The notes under the pieces are model-generated. The model did no database searches, had not been told where the DNA came from, and saw only the letters and a list, made by a program, of their open reading frames with translations. A program made the position numbers and the translations under genes. This document shows, one piece after another, positions 27,758 through 36,206 of a stretch of 64,000 nt of DNA; position 1 is the first letter of the stretch; each line of letters begins with the position of its first letter. Origin of the DNA: Ignavibacteria bacterium UBA2360 (GTDB lineage Bacteria; Bacteroidota; Ignavibacteria; Tepidaquicellales; OLB5); the NCBI GenBank assembly GCA_002344125.1, contig DDTQ01000002.1, forward strand, positions 1-64,000. Reading direction: 5' to 3'.

Positions 27758-27863
27758 AAAAAGGGGTATCTCAATAGCTAAAGGATATTTCTGCACAGGC
27801 AGGAATTTAGATAATGATAAAGACAGAATTTTTCATCTTCTAAGCATTGAGACGCCCCTTTTT
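27758..27863. terminator. long-armed inverted repeat (terminator or small structured RNA)
   Basis: The left arm (27758-27779: AAAAAGGGG, two bases, TCTCAAT, one base, GCT) pairs with the right arm (27843-27863: AGC, ATTGAGA, two bases, CCCCTTTTT). The ~63-nt apical part contains a small CTGC/GCAG hairpin. The final CCCCTTTTT is a terminator-like end for the M16 gene. The stem is much longer than a normal intrinsic terminator. Confidence 0.6.
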
Positions 27864-27878
27864 ATTACATGAAATAAA

Positions 27879-27916
27879 TTAGACTTAAATAGTCTAATTA
27901 GACTTGATTAGTCCTA
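27879..27916. promoter_or_regulatory. two adjacent 19-bp dyads (operator candidates)
   Basis: Dyad 1 (27879-27897) is TTAGACT, 5 nt, AGTCTAA, perfect. Dyad 2 (27898-27916) is TTAGACT, 5 nt, AGTCCTA, with two mismatches. They abut exactly and lie just upstream of a TATTTTCG (-7-like) box at 27927, so they cover the -33 region. The size and the TTAG...CTAA ends are like DtxR/IdeR boxes, although the inner bases differ. Confidence 0.6.
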
Positions 27917-27968
27917 TTTAAATTACTATTTTCGTTCATTCAAATTAAATTTAACTACAGTAAATATT

Positions 27969-28298
27969 ATGGAAAAGAATTTTGTAGCAATTAACTACAT
28001 TAGTTGCAAAGATCATTATAAACCTCGTTTTGAAGAGTTGTTTGCGACCCGCGCCGGAGCAATTGACCGCATGCCGGGCTTCAAATACATGGAAGTTCTA
28101 AAACCTCAGGATAACACCGATAACTACCTCATAGTCAGCCATTGGGATAGCGAAGAAACCTTCAAAAGCTGGACAAAATCACCGGAATTCATTGAAGGAC
28201 ATAAACGCGGTTTTGAAGATATCAAAATTGCCAAAGAAAAAGGCGAAGAACCGCCAATGAGCTCAAGCTTTAAGACCTACGAAGTCATCTCGAGATGA
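27969..28298 (+). CDS. IsdG/HmoB-like antibiotic-biosynthesis monooxygenase domain protein
   Basis: A 109-aa ABM-fold protein resembling heme-degrading monooxygenases. The Asn near the start (AINYISC), Trp in VSHWDSEETFKSW and His in FIEGHKRGF correspond to the Asn-Trp-His set of IsdG/HmoB enzymes, which open heme and release iron. The tandem operators upstream and the TonB receptor downstream fit an iron/heme context. Related ABM proteins act on other substrates, so heme is inference. The stop codon overlaps the start of a 40-aa membrane peptide (ATGA). Confidence 0.85.
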   Translation: MEKNFVAINYISCKDHYKPRFEELFATRAGAIDRMPGFKYMEVLKPQDNTDNYLIVSHWDSEETFKSWTKSPEFIEGHKRGFEDIKIAKEKGEEPPMSSSFKTYEVISR

Positions 28299-28417
28299 TA
28301 AACGCAGTTCTGAAACAAAGATTAAAAAAAATTGGCATGTGGGGTTTCCTGTTCTTTCTGATCAAAGGTTTGTTGTGGCTCATTATACCTGCCCTAATAG
28401 CATATTTTTCAGTTTAA
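28295..28417 (+). CDS. 40-aa single-span membrane peptide
   Basis: The ATG overlaps the stop of the monooxygenase gene (ATGA), which implies translational coupling. The product has a basic N-terminal helix (LKQRLKKIG) and one hydrophobic segment (WGFLFFLIKGLLWLIIPALI) ending at YFSV. No family is assigned. The tight overlap and the coherent amphipathic-plus-membrane layout support a real gene. It could anchor or modulate the monooxygenase at the membrane, which is speculative. Confidence 0.65.
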   Translation: MINAVLKQRLKKIGMWGFLFFLIKGLLWLIIPALIAYFSV

Positions 28418-28478
28418 TCAGTAAATTTAATATGTTTTTACTCAAAACTGACCAAAATCTTGTTTCGTTATGATATAA

Positions 28479-28496
28479 GTCATATTTTAATATGAC
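28479..28496. promoter_or_regulatory. dyad GTCATAT-4-ATATGAC, operator candidate
   Basis: A perfect 7-bp dyad with a 4-nt spacer lies 10 bp before a TAATTTTG (-7) box at 28506-28513, that is, in the promoter spacer of the lipoprotein-TonB receptor pair. Its sequence differs from the dyads at 27879, so a different regulator may bind. Confidence 0.5.
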
Positions 28497-28505
28497 ATCT
28501 ATATT

Positions 28506-28513
28506 TAATTTTG
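28506..28513 (+). promoter_or_regulatory. -7 box, TAATTTTG, of the lipoprotein-TonB pair
   Basis: TAATTTTG fits TAnnTTTG and lies about 51 nt before the ATG at 28565. A dyad occupies the spacer where the -33 to -7 region would be. Confidence 0.45.
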
Positions 28514-28564
28514 TATCAAGTTTTTCAATTAACTAAATTTTAAATAAATCAATAATAAATTTAA

Positions 28565-29071
28565 ATGAAAAAGACATTCTTAAAACATTTGGGATTATTT
28601 GTTATTGTGGCTTTTGTGGGCATTATTATTAATAGCTGCGGTGATGATACAACAATAAGCAATAATCCCCCTACATACGACGCTAAATCAGTTAACGGCA
28701 CAGTGACCTTTGTAGAAACAGGTTTTCTAGATTCTACTTCGGGCAGTTATTTAATTGCAGCATACCCTGAAAGCGGTTGGCCTCCAATGGGTCCTCCGGC
28801 AGCTTTTGCAACAATACCAGTTGTGAACGGAACCGCCGCTTTTAACTATAAATTAACTGACCTTGCAGACGGCAATTATGTTATTTCAGTCGGCTTCAGA
28901 AAAAATACTGGAGGACAAAGCCCAATTATGGGAATATATGGCTGCGATACACTTCGCGGTTTTACTCCGTGTTTACAGAATCCCACTTTAAAAGCAACTA
29001 TATCAAACAGTGCCGGCGTTGGTAGTATTAATTTCTTAAGCTGGGCAGACACTACGAACAAAATATTCTAA
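28565..29071 (+). CDS. lipoprotein with WPP/YGCDT domain, paired with a TonB receptor
   Basis: A 168-aa protein with a lipobox (IIINSC). The mature part is a single domain with GTVTF, YLIAAYPESGWPP, GIYGCDT and a terminal FLSWADTTNKIF. These are the blocks found at the C-terminus of the lipoprotein at 23560. The family is not one I can name. Its stop overlaps the receptor start (TAATG), so the two are translated together and the lipoprotein probably works with the receptor, perhaps as a surface ligand-binding partner. Confidence 0.75.
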   Translation: MKKTFLKHLGLFVIVAFVGIIINSCGDDTTISNNPPTYDAKSVNGTVTFVETGFLDSTSGSYLIAAYPESGWPPMGPPAAFATIPVVNGTAAFNYKLTDLADGNYVISVGFRKNTGGQSPIMGIYGCDTLRGFTPCLQNPTLKATISNSAGVGSINFLSWADTTNKIF

Positions 29072-31443
29072 TGAACCCTTTTTCAACAACATACAATTCT
29101 TCAAACAGCACTTTACTTAGATTAAGTAAAGTGCTGTGCTTTATTTTAATCACATTTAACCTTTGCTACGCTGAAGAATACGCCGCAAGAATTACCGGCA
29201 AAGTCATCGACTTGACAAATGACGGACTTGTAAGCTACACCAAGATAAAACTTGAGTCTGTTGAAGGCTCCGGTACCTATAAAGCGGAAACAAGCAGTGA
29301 TCTTATCGGTAATTTTGAGTTCAAAAGTGTACCTGCAGGAACATATAAAATATCAACTGTAAGGCTTGGCTACGAAAAAGAAGAACTTAACGGAATTACC
29401 GTTACCGCTAATGAAGTTAAGAACATCAATATCTTCTTAACACCTGTTAACATAGAAACTGACAAAATAAACGTTACAGCAACTAAAACAGAACTTACTC
29501 TAAAACAAACTCCCTCATCAATTTCTATTGTTTCATCCCAGGATATAAAGAACCGCAATCCTTTGACGTTTGATGATATTCTAAGCGATGTTCAGGGAGT
29601 TACTATATTCAAAACAAGCGGCATAAACGTACAAAGCCTTTCTATAAGAGGCTCAAGTGATGTCGCAGGGGGCGGAATTGGCAACAGGGTCCTGTTGCTG
29701 CTCGATGGCAGGCCATCGCTTACCGGTGATTCCAAAGGCGCGCTCTGGTCGTTAATTCCTGTTTCAATTATAGAGCGCACCGAAGTTGTAAAAGGCGCTT
29801 TTTCATCATTATATGGTTCTTCGGCCATTGGGGGTGTTGTTAATGTTATCACAAAAAAACCCACCTATAAATCTTTTACAAGTATCAATGCTAATTTCGG
29901 ATTCTATGAAAAATTGAACGATAGTCTCAAGTTCACTAACGGATTAAGGTCGTTCAGCGGGTTTGATATGCTTCACAGCAACACATACGGCAAGCTGGCA
30001 TATATGCTGAATTTCAATTTCAAACAGAACGATGGACATGCAATGCAGACAGGTTATAATTTTTACAGCGGCCTGGCAAAACTTATGTACGATGTAATTA
30101 ATAACCGCGATCTTGAAATTACACTCCAGTACACTAAGTCAAACGGTGATTATCCGCATTACTGGCGTAAAGATCCCGGCGGATACTCCATGCCTTACAG
30201 GGTTGCTGATTATTACATCGGGGATAAAATTAACAAAGAAACGCAAAGCATTGATGCCTTTTACACTGCAATACCCGGTAAGAACACAAAATACACATCC
30301 AGGTTCTACTACTATAAGCTGAACAGCGTTTCTTTCTACAACCCCAAAAATCCTGTTACTATACAATTTGCTCCGGATCCTTCAAAAGGATTTAATACAT
30401 ACATAACTTCTTATAATTTCGGGAATATTTCACAGTTTGATTTTCAGTTCTCCAGGAAGAACTATTTTATCGCCGGGACCGATATCCAGTGGAATGTAGT
30501 GAAATCAGACCCTGAGGCAATTCTTTACGGCAATCAGCAAATGAATAATTTTGGAGTCTTTGTGCAGGATCAACACAAGATAATTCAGGATTCCGAAGGT
30601 AACAGCATACTTTCAACCACTGCGGGTATAAGGCTGGACTACAACAAGTTTGTTGGTATGAACCAATTTTTACAGGCAAGTCCTAAACTTTCATTTCTGT
30701 ATTCACCTGATACAAAGGGAGTGATCTTCAGGAACACTTCGTTCAGATTTCTGGTGGGCAGGGCATTCCGCGCGCCTTCAATTGCAGAGCTATATTTCAA
30801 AAAGGAATTGTTCGGCGGATTTGATTTCATCTTTAACCCGGATCTTAAGCCGGAAGAAATGGTTTCCATTGAGCTTGGCTTCCGCAAGCAGTATGAAAAA
30901 AGATTCACACTTGATGTATCTGCGTACATAAATGAATATGATAACCTTATCCAGTATATCAATGTAGGCGGTGGTATTTACGGCCCATTCCAGGTGCAGA
31001 ATATCGCCAAAGCGCAAATTAAAGGTTTAGAGTTCCTGATAGATTACACAAGCTCACTGAAATTCCTCAAAAAAGATCTTGGATATTCTTTCGGATTCAA
31101 TTACAGCCTGATAGATGCCAGGGATCTTTCAGCAAACAGGAAAGATGAATACCTGCCATATAAACCAAAACACATTCTGAATTTCCACACTGATCTTGGT
31201 TATTATGATTTTAACTTAAATGTTACAGGTAAATACGTAAGTGAAATTGAAGAAGATCTGTTTTATAAGTACGAAGAGCCCAAAGCGTATTTCCTTCTTG
31301 ATATGAAATTAAGCAAAAAATTGTTCAGCAATGCGACAATCTTCTTTGCAATAAATAATCTTCTTAATGAATCTTACCAGGAGCTCGAAAGAACTCAGGC
31401 ACCCAACCGCAATTTTAATTCAGGCATAAGAGTAGAGTTTTGA
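29071..31443 (+). CDS. TonB-dependent outer-membrane receptor
   Basis: A 790-aa protein. A signal peptide (LSKVLCFILITFNLCYAEE) is followed by a carboxypeptidase-regulatory-like beta domain (residues ~35-125: ITGKVIDLTNDGLVSYTKIKL) and the plug (SSISIVSSQDIKNRNPLTFDDILSDVQGV, then SSLYGSSAIGGVVNVITKKP near 250-268). A 22-strand-type barrel ends in GIRVEF with the terminal Phe. It imports a chelated ligand across the outer membrane using TonB energy. The monooxygenase and lipoprotein upstream suggest heme or iron; the barrel sequence alone does not settle the ligand. The coding start contains a strong hairpin (29105-29137). Confidence 0.92.
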   Translation: MNPFSTTYNSSNSTLLRLSKVLCFILITFNLCYAEEYAARITGKVIDLTNDGLVSYTKIKLESVEGSGTYKAETSSDLIGNFEFKSVPAGTYKISTVRLGYEKEELNGITVTANEVKNINIFLTPVNIETDKINVTATKTELTLKQTPSSISIVSSQDIKNRNPLTFDDILSDVQGVTIFKTSGINVQSLSIRGSSDVAGGGIGNRVLLLLDGRPSLTGDSKGALWSLIPVSIIERTEVVKGAFSSLYGSSAIGGVVNVITKKPTYKSFTSINANFGFYEKLNDSLKFTNGLRSFSGFDMLHSNTYGKLAYMLNFNFKQNDGHAMQTGYNFYSGLAKLMYDVINNRDLEITLQYTKSNGDYPHYWRKDPGGYSMPYRVADYYIGDKINKETQSIDAFYTAIPGKNTKYTSRFYYYKLNSVSFYNPKNPVTIQFAPDPSKGFNTYITSYNFGNISQFDFQFSRKNYFIAGTDIQWNVVKSDPEAILYGNQQMNNFGVFVQDQHKIIQDSEGNSILSTTAGIRLDYNKFVGMNQFLQASPKLSFLYSPDTKGVIFRNTSFRFLVGRAFRAPSIAELYFKKELFGGFDFIFNPDLKPEEMVSIELGFRKQYEKRFTLDVSAYINEYDNLIQYINVGGGIYGPFQVQNIAKAQIKGLEFLIDYTSSLKFLKKDLGYSFGFNYSLIDARDLSANRKDEYLPYKPKHILNFHTDLGYYDFNLNVTGKYVSEIEEDLFYKYEEPKAYFLLDMKLSKKLFSNATIFFAINNLLNESYQELERTQAPNRNFNSGIRVEF
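29105..29137 (+). promoter_or_regulatory. 15-bp perfect hairpin within the receptor signal-peptide codons
   Basis: ACAGCACTTTACTTA (29105-29119), a 3-nt loop, then the exact complement TAAGTAAAGTGCTGT (29123-29137), 34 nt after the receptor ATG, followed by a T-rich stretch. It could attenuate transcription or translation between the lipoprotein and the receptor. Confidence 0.6.
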
Positions 31444-31452
31444 TTTTAACAT

Positions 31453-31505
31453 TACTCATCGGATGACTTTAAGCCTGACTGCTCAGGCAGTTCATCCGAT
31501 GAGTA
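31453..31505. terminator. nested inverted repeat between convergent genes
   Basis: Outer arms of 14 bp (31453-31466 and 31492-31505) contain the CATCGGATGA/TCATCCGATG core shared with the palindrome at 5277. An inner stem GCCTGA/TCAGGC (31473-31478, 31483-31488) caps it. The site is placed as a bidirectional transcription stop for the TonB receptor and the FG-GAP gene. No T-run is strong, so the role is uncertain. Confidence 0.55.
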
Positions 31506-31517
31506 TTCATCAATTAT

Positions 31518-33317
31518 TCACTTCACCAATACCATTTTATTTGTCAGTTTCATTTCCCCTGCGCGCAATTCATAAAAATAAATACCGCTTGAAAGTCCTG
31601 CTGCATTGAATTCCGTTTCATATTCTCCCGGGGCAAGTTCGCTGTTTAGCAATCGGGCAACCGTTTTTCCGCTTATATCAAATACGGTTATTTTTGTTAG
31701 TAAACTCCTGAAACCGTTTCCGGCTCCGGGTATTGAAAATCTGATCTTTGTCACAGGATTAAACGGATTTGGATAGTTCTGTTTCAATTCAAAATCCCTG
31801 GGTATAATACCTGAAACCGGTTCTATTCCAACATGGGGGTTATCTCCATAAACCCCGTTGTGCCTGCTGTTATACTGCCACATCGGGATTATTATCTTAT
31901 TGGCATTGAATGTAGTGCCGGTATTCCAAAGGTAAATATTGGCAGTCGCCGGCGAAGTTACACACCCTGCACCGGCGATATCCAGAATTCCGTCACGGTT
32001 CACATCGCCCAGCATAGGCGTGGTAAAAAATGTTGCGCCCGATGTATTAACATCCCACCCTGCAACAGGTGTGCCATCATGATTGAATGCAAGGTATTTA
32101 CCTCTTCCGCCGGTTTGTGTATTATCATCACAGATAAGTTCCATATTGTTATCATTATCTATATCAGCAATGGTGATCTGGTTGTTAATTGCATTCAGCA
32201 GCGGAACAGGGAACCCCGTTAACGGGTCGCCGTTTCTGTTCCATGCGTAAAGCTGGTCAATTGGTGAACCGCTTATAACCTGGTCACCCACTGCAATATC
32301 TATCAGGTTATCACCATCTATGTATCCAACAGCGGGAGGTCCGTATATCCATTGCGTGGTAGCTTTAGGCCAGCCGCTGAGTACTGCAGCGTTATTTTTA
32401 AGGATGTAAACATACCCTCCGCCCCCAAGTACATGAGTTCCGAAGATTATTTCTCTTATGTTATCGTTATCAACATCTGCAAGAACAGGTGATGAATAGG
32501 AGTTTACATCACTGTTGGGCATTAAGAACGGAAAACCTGCGAGCGGAGTTCCGTCGCTGCTCCATGCGAATAGACCCGAGTATGATTCCATTACAACCTC
32601 AGGCAATGCGTCGCCTGTTATATCCCCCACCGCTGCGCTGGAAGCAGGCACATGGTTTAACGTCTTGGGCCACCCTGGAAACGTTGTCGCATTGCCGCGG
32701 TAGATCCACACTTCGCCCGAACCGGATAGCCTTTTGTTAACAATTATTTCAAGCCCGCCGGCATTATCCATATTTGCCAGCACGGGTGTCCTGGAACTGT
32801 AACCGTGATTTATCGGGAAACCCGGAACGGGTGTTCCGTTCTTTCTGAAAGCGAAAATGAATCCGCCTGAAGTTAAACCGTGATTAGTTACCACAATTTC
32901 TTCTATGCCATCGCCGTCAATATCGCCAAATGCCGGCGCGCCTTCAAGCGCGTAAGATGCGACAGTCTGCGGCCAGCCGCTAACAGTTGTACCGTCATAG
33001 TTCCAAGCCTGAACCGTAAACCCTATATTAAAAACTATTTCAAGATCGTTATCGCTATCCATATTACACAATATCCCGCCTTCAAATGTAGTGCCCGCAA
33101 GCGTTTTCGGGAAACCCGAAAACATCGGGAACGAATCCACATTATAAACCCTGTTGTAAGTTTTCTTTCCGTCAGTTTCCATAACGTTCACATTTCCCAT
33201 GACATCAGGTAACACAGGCTGATTGTAAACCGGATTCAGGAACTGGCTGTATAATGTATTTACAAATCCGAAAGCAACTGCAATAAAAACCAGTGGCAAA
33301 ACCTCAAAATTTTTCAT
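31518..33317 (-). CDS. secreted FG-GAP/VCBS beta-propeller protein with T9SS sorting domain
   Basis: A 599-aa protein with a signal peptide. It has about seven repeats of the FG-GAP/VCBS type, each with a calcium-binding-like loop (DSDNDLEIVF, DIDGDGIEEIVV, DVDNDNIREIIF, DIDNDNNMELIC, DVNRDGILDIAG). These form an integrin-alpha-like propeller. The end is a type A sorting domain (NYPNPFNP, VFDISGKTV, GIYFYEL, NKMVLVK). It is probably a surface or released adhesin-like protein. The gene stands alone, convergent with the TonB receptor gene. Confidence 0.9.
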   Translation of the reverse strand: MKNFEVLPLVFIAVAFGFVNTLYSQFLNPVYNQPVLPDVMGNVNVMETDGKKTYNRVYNVDSFPMFSGFPKTLAGTTFEGGILCNMDSDNDLEIVFNIGFTVQAWNYDGTTVSGWPQTVASYALEGAPAFGDIDGDGIEEIVVTNHGLTSGGFIFAFRKNGTPVPGFPINHGYSSRTPVLANMDNAGGLEIIVNKRLSGSGEVWIYRGNATTFPGWPKTLNHVPASSAAVGDITGDALPEVVMESYSGLFAWSSDGTPLAGFPFLMPNSDVNSYSSPVLADVDNDNIREIIFGTHVLGGGGYVYILKNNAAVLSGWPKATTQWIYGPPAVGYIDGDNLIDIAVGDQVISGSPIDQLYAWNRNGDPLTGFPVPLLNAINNQITIADIDNDNNMELICDDNTQTGGRGKYLAFNHDGTPVAGWDVNTSGATFFTTPMLGDVNRDGILDIAGAGCVTSPATANIYLWNTGTTFNANKIIIPMWQYNSRHNGVYGDNPHVGIEPVSGIIPRDFELKQNYPNPFNPVTKIRFSIPGAGNGFRSLLTKITVFDISGKTVARLLNSELAPGEYETEFNAAGLSSGIYFYELRAGEMKLTNKMVLVK

Positions 33318-33500
33318 TTTCTTAAATTAATTTGGATCTGTTTACTTAAATGGAATTATTAATTAATTTTAATGTTGTTAAATATGCAAAACAATTTAAC
33401 TTTTTTAGTAATATTTTACACTATATTTATTGATATTCACCCTGTAAACCGCATTTTTACTTTGTTATTAAAATTGTATAAGGCTATATTTACTATTCCG

Positions 33501-35159
33501 ATGAAAAAATATTTCTTATTTTTTGTGCTGTTTTTTGCTGTTTTAGGCAGTTTTAACGCCCAGGACTATCCTTCTAACCCCAAAGCCGTTGAGCTTTTTA
33601 TTGAGGCAAAAACCCTGGAGCTTAAGGATAACTACCTCGCCGCTATCAGCAAATACAACGATGCTTTAAAGATTGAAAAAGCCGCAGGCATTTACTTTGC
33701 GCTTTCTAAACTTTACTCTAACGTTACTCAGCATCAAAAAGCGCTTGAGTACGGAATAGAAGCAATTAAAATAAACCCCAACAACCTCGACTACAAAGAG
33801 AATGTTTCTGATACTTACATAATTTTGGGCGACTACAACAATGCCTTAAAATATCTCAAAGAAATTTCTGAGCGCAGCCCCGATGATATTAACATTATCT
33901 ACAATATGGGCAGGATGTATGAAGCCCTCAAGATGCCTACAGAAGCCCTCAAGTATTATGAGAACATTACAGAAAATTACCAGTACGATGAAACCGTTCT
34001 CTTAAGAATGGCTGATATTTATGAATCATATAAAGACTACGCAAATACCGCAGCCACTGTAGAAAAACTTCTGGTTCTTAATCCAACCGACCTGAACCTG
34101 AAGTACTCTGCCGCTGCTACCTATGTTAAGATCCCCGATTATGATAATGCAATAAGGATCTATGAGGAGATACTGAACAGTAACCCCAATAATCGTGACG
34201 TTCAGACAGAAGTAATTAAACTATATTTCAGGCAGCATAAAAACCAGGAAGCGTTTGATAAATACAGTAAGCTTCTCAATCGTGACAGCGTGGATTTTAT
34301 GACAAAGATGGATGTTGCCATAGCATTCATGCAGGCATCAGCTGAAGATAAAGAAGCGCTTGGAGTATCAAGGAATATTTTGCAGAACCTGGAAACAGCT
34401 TATCCGGACCAATGGATGCCTAAATACTATCTCATCTACATGGATGCCATGGATAATCCGCAGGATGCTGACGAACGGTTCAGTAATCTGCTTTCAGCTA
34501 CCGATACTTCAGCTGAGTTGTATGTACAGGTTGGTTTTTATTATTATGAAAAGAATAATTTTAAGAGATCAGTCGATGTTTTTAAAAGCGGTGCGGATAA
34601 ATTCCCCGGTGATTTCCGGTTGAACTACCTGCTGGGCAATTCCTATTACAGGATGGGTGATAACCGCTCCGCGCTTGCGCCGCTTGAAAAAGCGCTGGAG
34701 CTGAACCCGAGCGATATCAACACGCTAAGTAACCTTGGGCTGGTATATGATGATCTGAAAATGAACGCAGAATGCTCCAGGCTTTACGAACAGGCTTTCA
34801 AATATCACCCGGATAATATTCTGCTGCTTAATAACTATGCTTATCATCTCTCAGAGATAGGTGAAAAGCTAACAGAAGCTAAAGAGATGTCAAAGAAGAC
34901 ACTGGAGAAAGAGCCGAATAATGCATCTTACCTGGATACCTACGGCTGGATATTATTCAAGCTGAAAGATTACAAAAACGCTGCGATATATATTGAAAAA
35001 GCGATCAAGCTGGGTAAGAATGAAACTCTCTACGATCATTTAGGCGATGTGTACGAAGCAATGGGTGAAGTTGTAAAAGCGCTTAAGGCTTGGAATGAAG
35101 CTTTAATTATGAACCCCGATAATGATGCAGTAAAACAAAAAGTAAATAAGTATAAGTAA
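33501..35159 (+). CDS. exported TPR-repeat protein
   Basis: A 552-aa protein when started at the ATG at 33501, which gives a clean signal peptide (MKKYFLFFVLFFAVLGSFNAQ). The frame is open further upstream to 33372 but that part lacks a protein-like composition. About a dozen tetratricopeptide repeats follow (LEYGIEAIKINPNN, LNYLLGNSYYRMGDNRSALAPLEKALELNPSD and others). TPR proteins scaffold protein complexes; here in the periplasm or at the outer membrane. No partner is evident from its neighbours. Confidence 0.85.
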   Translation: MKKYFLFFVLFFAVLGSFNAQDYPSNPKAVELFIEAKTLELKDNYLAAISKYNDALKIEKAAGIYFALSKLYSNVTQHQKALEYGIEAIKINPNNLDYKENVSDTYIILGDYNNALKYLKEISERSPDDINIIYNMGRMYEALKMPTEALKYYENITENYQYDETVLLRMADIYESYKDYANTAATVEKLLVLNPTDLNLKYSAAATYVKIPDYDNAIRIYEEILNSNPNNRDVQTEVIKLYFRQHKNQEAFDKYSKLLNRDSVDFMTKMDVAIAFMQASAEDKEALGVSRNILQNLETAYPDQWMPKYYLIYMDAMDNPQDADERFSNLLSATDTSAELYVQVGFYYYEKNNFKRSVDVFKSGADKFPGDFRLNYLLGNSYYRMGDNRSALAPLEKALELNPSDINTLSNLGLVYDDLKMNAECSRLYEQAFKYHPDNILLLNNYAYHLSEIGEKLTEAKEMSKKTLEKEPNNASYLDTYGWILFKLKDYKNAAIYIEKAIKLGKNETLYDHLGDVYEAMGEVVKALKAWNEALIMNPDNDAVKQKVNKYK

Positions 35160-35193
35160 TTTTTTAATCTATCAATGTTAATTTTATACTAAA

Positions 35194-36150
35194 ATGAGTG
35201 AGCATATTGTACACAATGTTATTATTATAGGTTCAGGTCCGGCAGGCTTAACGGCCGCTTTATATACAGGCCGCGCGAACTTAAAACCCCTTGTATTTGA
35301 AGGAATGCAGCCCGGCGGACAGTTAACCATTACCACGGAAGTTGAGAATTACCCCGGATTTGAACACGGCATTATGGGCCCCGAGCTTATGGATGTTATG
35401 CGCAAACAGGCTCAGCGCTTTGGCGCGGATTGTCAGTTCAAATTTGTTGATAAAGTTGATTTTTCATCTTCACCATTCAAATTGCACGTGGAAGGAAAAG
35501 AATATCTTGCCAAATCTGTAATAATAGCAACCGGAGCTTCTGCGAAGCTGCTCGGGCTGCCCTCAGAATCAGAATACATGGGTTTCGGCGTGTCAGCCTG
35601 CGCTACTTGTGATGGCTTTTTCTTTAAGGATCAGCGTATAATAGTAATTGGCGGCGGCGATACAGCAATGGAAGAAGCAAATTACCTCACAAAATTCGGC
35701 AAAGAAGTTATGATAGTTCACCGCAGGGAAGAATTCCGAGCTTCAAAGATCATGCTTGAAAGAGCAATGAAAAATCCGAAAATTAAACTGGTAACCGATA
35801 CTGTTCTTGAAGAGGTTATTGGCGTGACAGAAGGAAGTAAAAAAAAGGTTACACATGCAAAACTGAAAAATGTTAAAACAGGTGAAGTAACCGATCAGGA
35901 AGTTGAAGGAATTTTCCTCGGTATTGGACATAAGCCCAACACCGATATTTTTAAAGGTCAGATAGAGCTTGAAGATACCGGCTACATTAAAACCAGTAAG
36001 GTAAATACAAACACAAACATTCCGGGTGTATTTGCATGCGGAGACGCACAGGATCACGTTTACCGCCAGGCGATAACAGCCGCAGGCTCAGGCTGCATGG
36101 CCGCAATTGATGCGGAAAGATACCTTGAATCAATTGAAGAACACAGTTAA
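35194..36150 (+). CDS. trxB: thioredoxin-disulfide reductase
   Basis: A 318-aa flavoprotein that passes electrons from NADPH to thioredoxin. FAD-binding GSGPAGLTAALYTGRA lies at residues ~13-28, the redox pair Cys136-Ala-Thr-Cys139 in SACATCDGFFF, the NADPH-binding GGGDTAMEEA shortly after, and the C-terminal FAD motif FACGDAQD. Length and motif spacing are standard. The gene stands 34 nt after the TPR gene and 56 nt before priA. Confidence 0.95.
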   Translation: MSEHIVHNVIIIGSGPAGLTAALYTGRANLKPLVFEGMQPGGQLTITTEVENYPGFEHGIMGPELMDVMRKQAQRFGADCQFKFVDKVDFSSSPFKLHVEGKEYLAKSVIIATGASAKLLGLPSESEYMGFGVSACATCDGFFFKDQRIIVIGGGDTAMEEANYLTKFGKEVMIVHRREEFRASKIMLERAMKNPKIKLVTDTVLEEVIGVTEGSKKKVTHAKLKNVKTGEVTDQEVEGIFLGIGHKPNTDIFKGQIELEDTGYIKTSKVNTNTNIPGVFACGDAQDHVYRQAITAAGSGCMAAIDAERYLESIEEHS

Positions 36151-36206
36151 TTAAATTAATTATTGATATTTTAGCAGGGATAGAATGAACTTTCTATCCC
36201 TTTTTT

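Noticed and set aside
27879..27934. A third period-7 array around the TTAGACT dyads
   Set aside because: Spacing of the repeated words is about 9-10 nt, as expected from two abutting 19-bp dyads, and not 7 nt.
33372..33500. N-terminal extension of the TPR protein
   Set aside because: The ATG at 33501 gives a textbook signal peptide; the upstream 43 codons look like AT-rich intergenic DNA.
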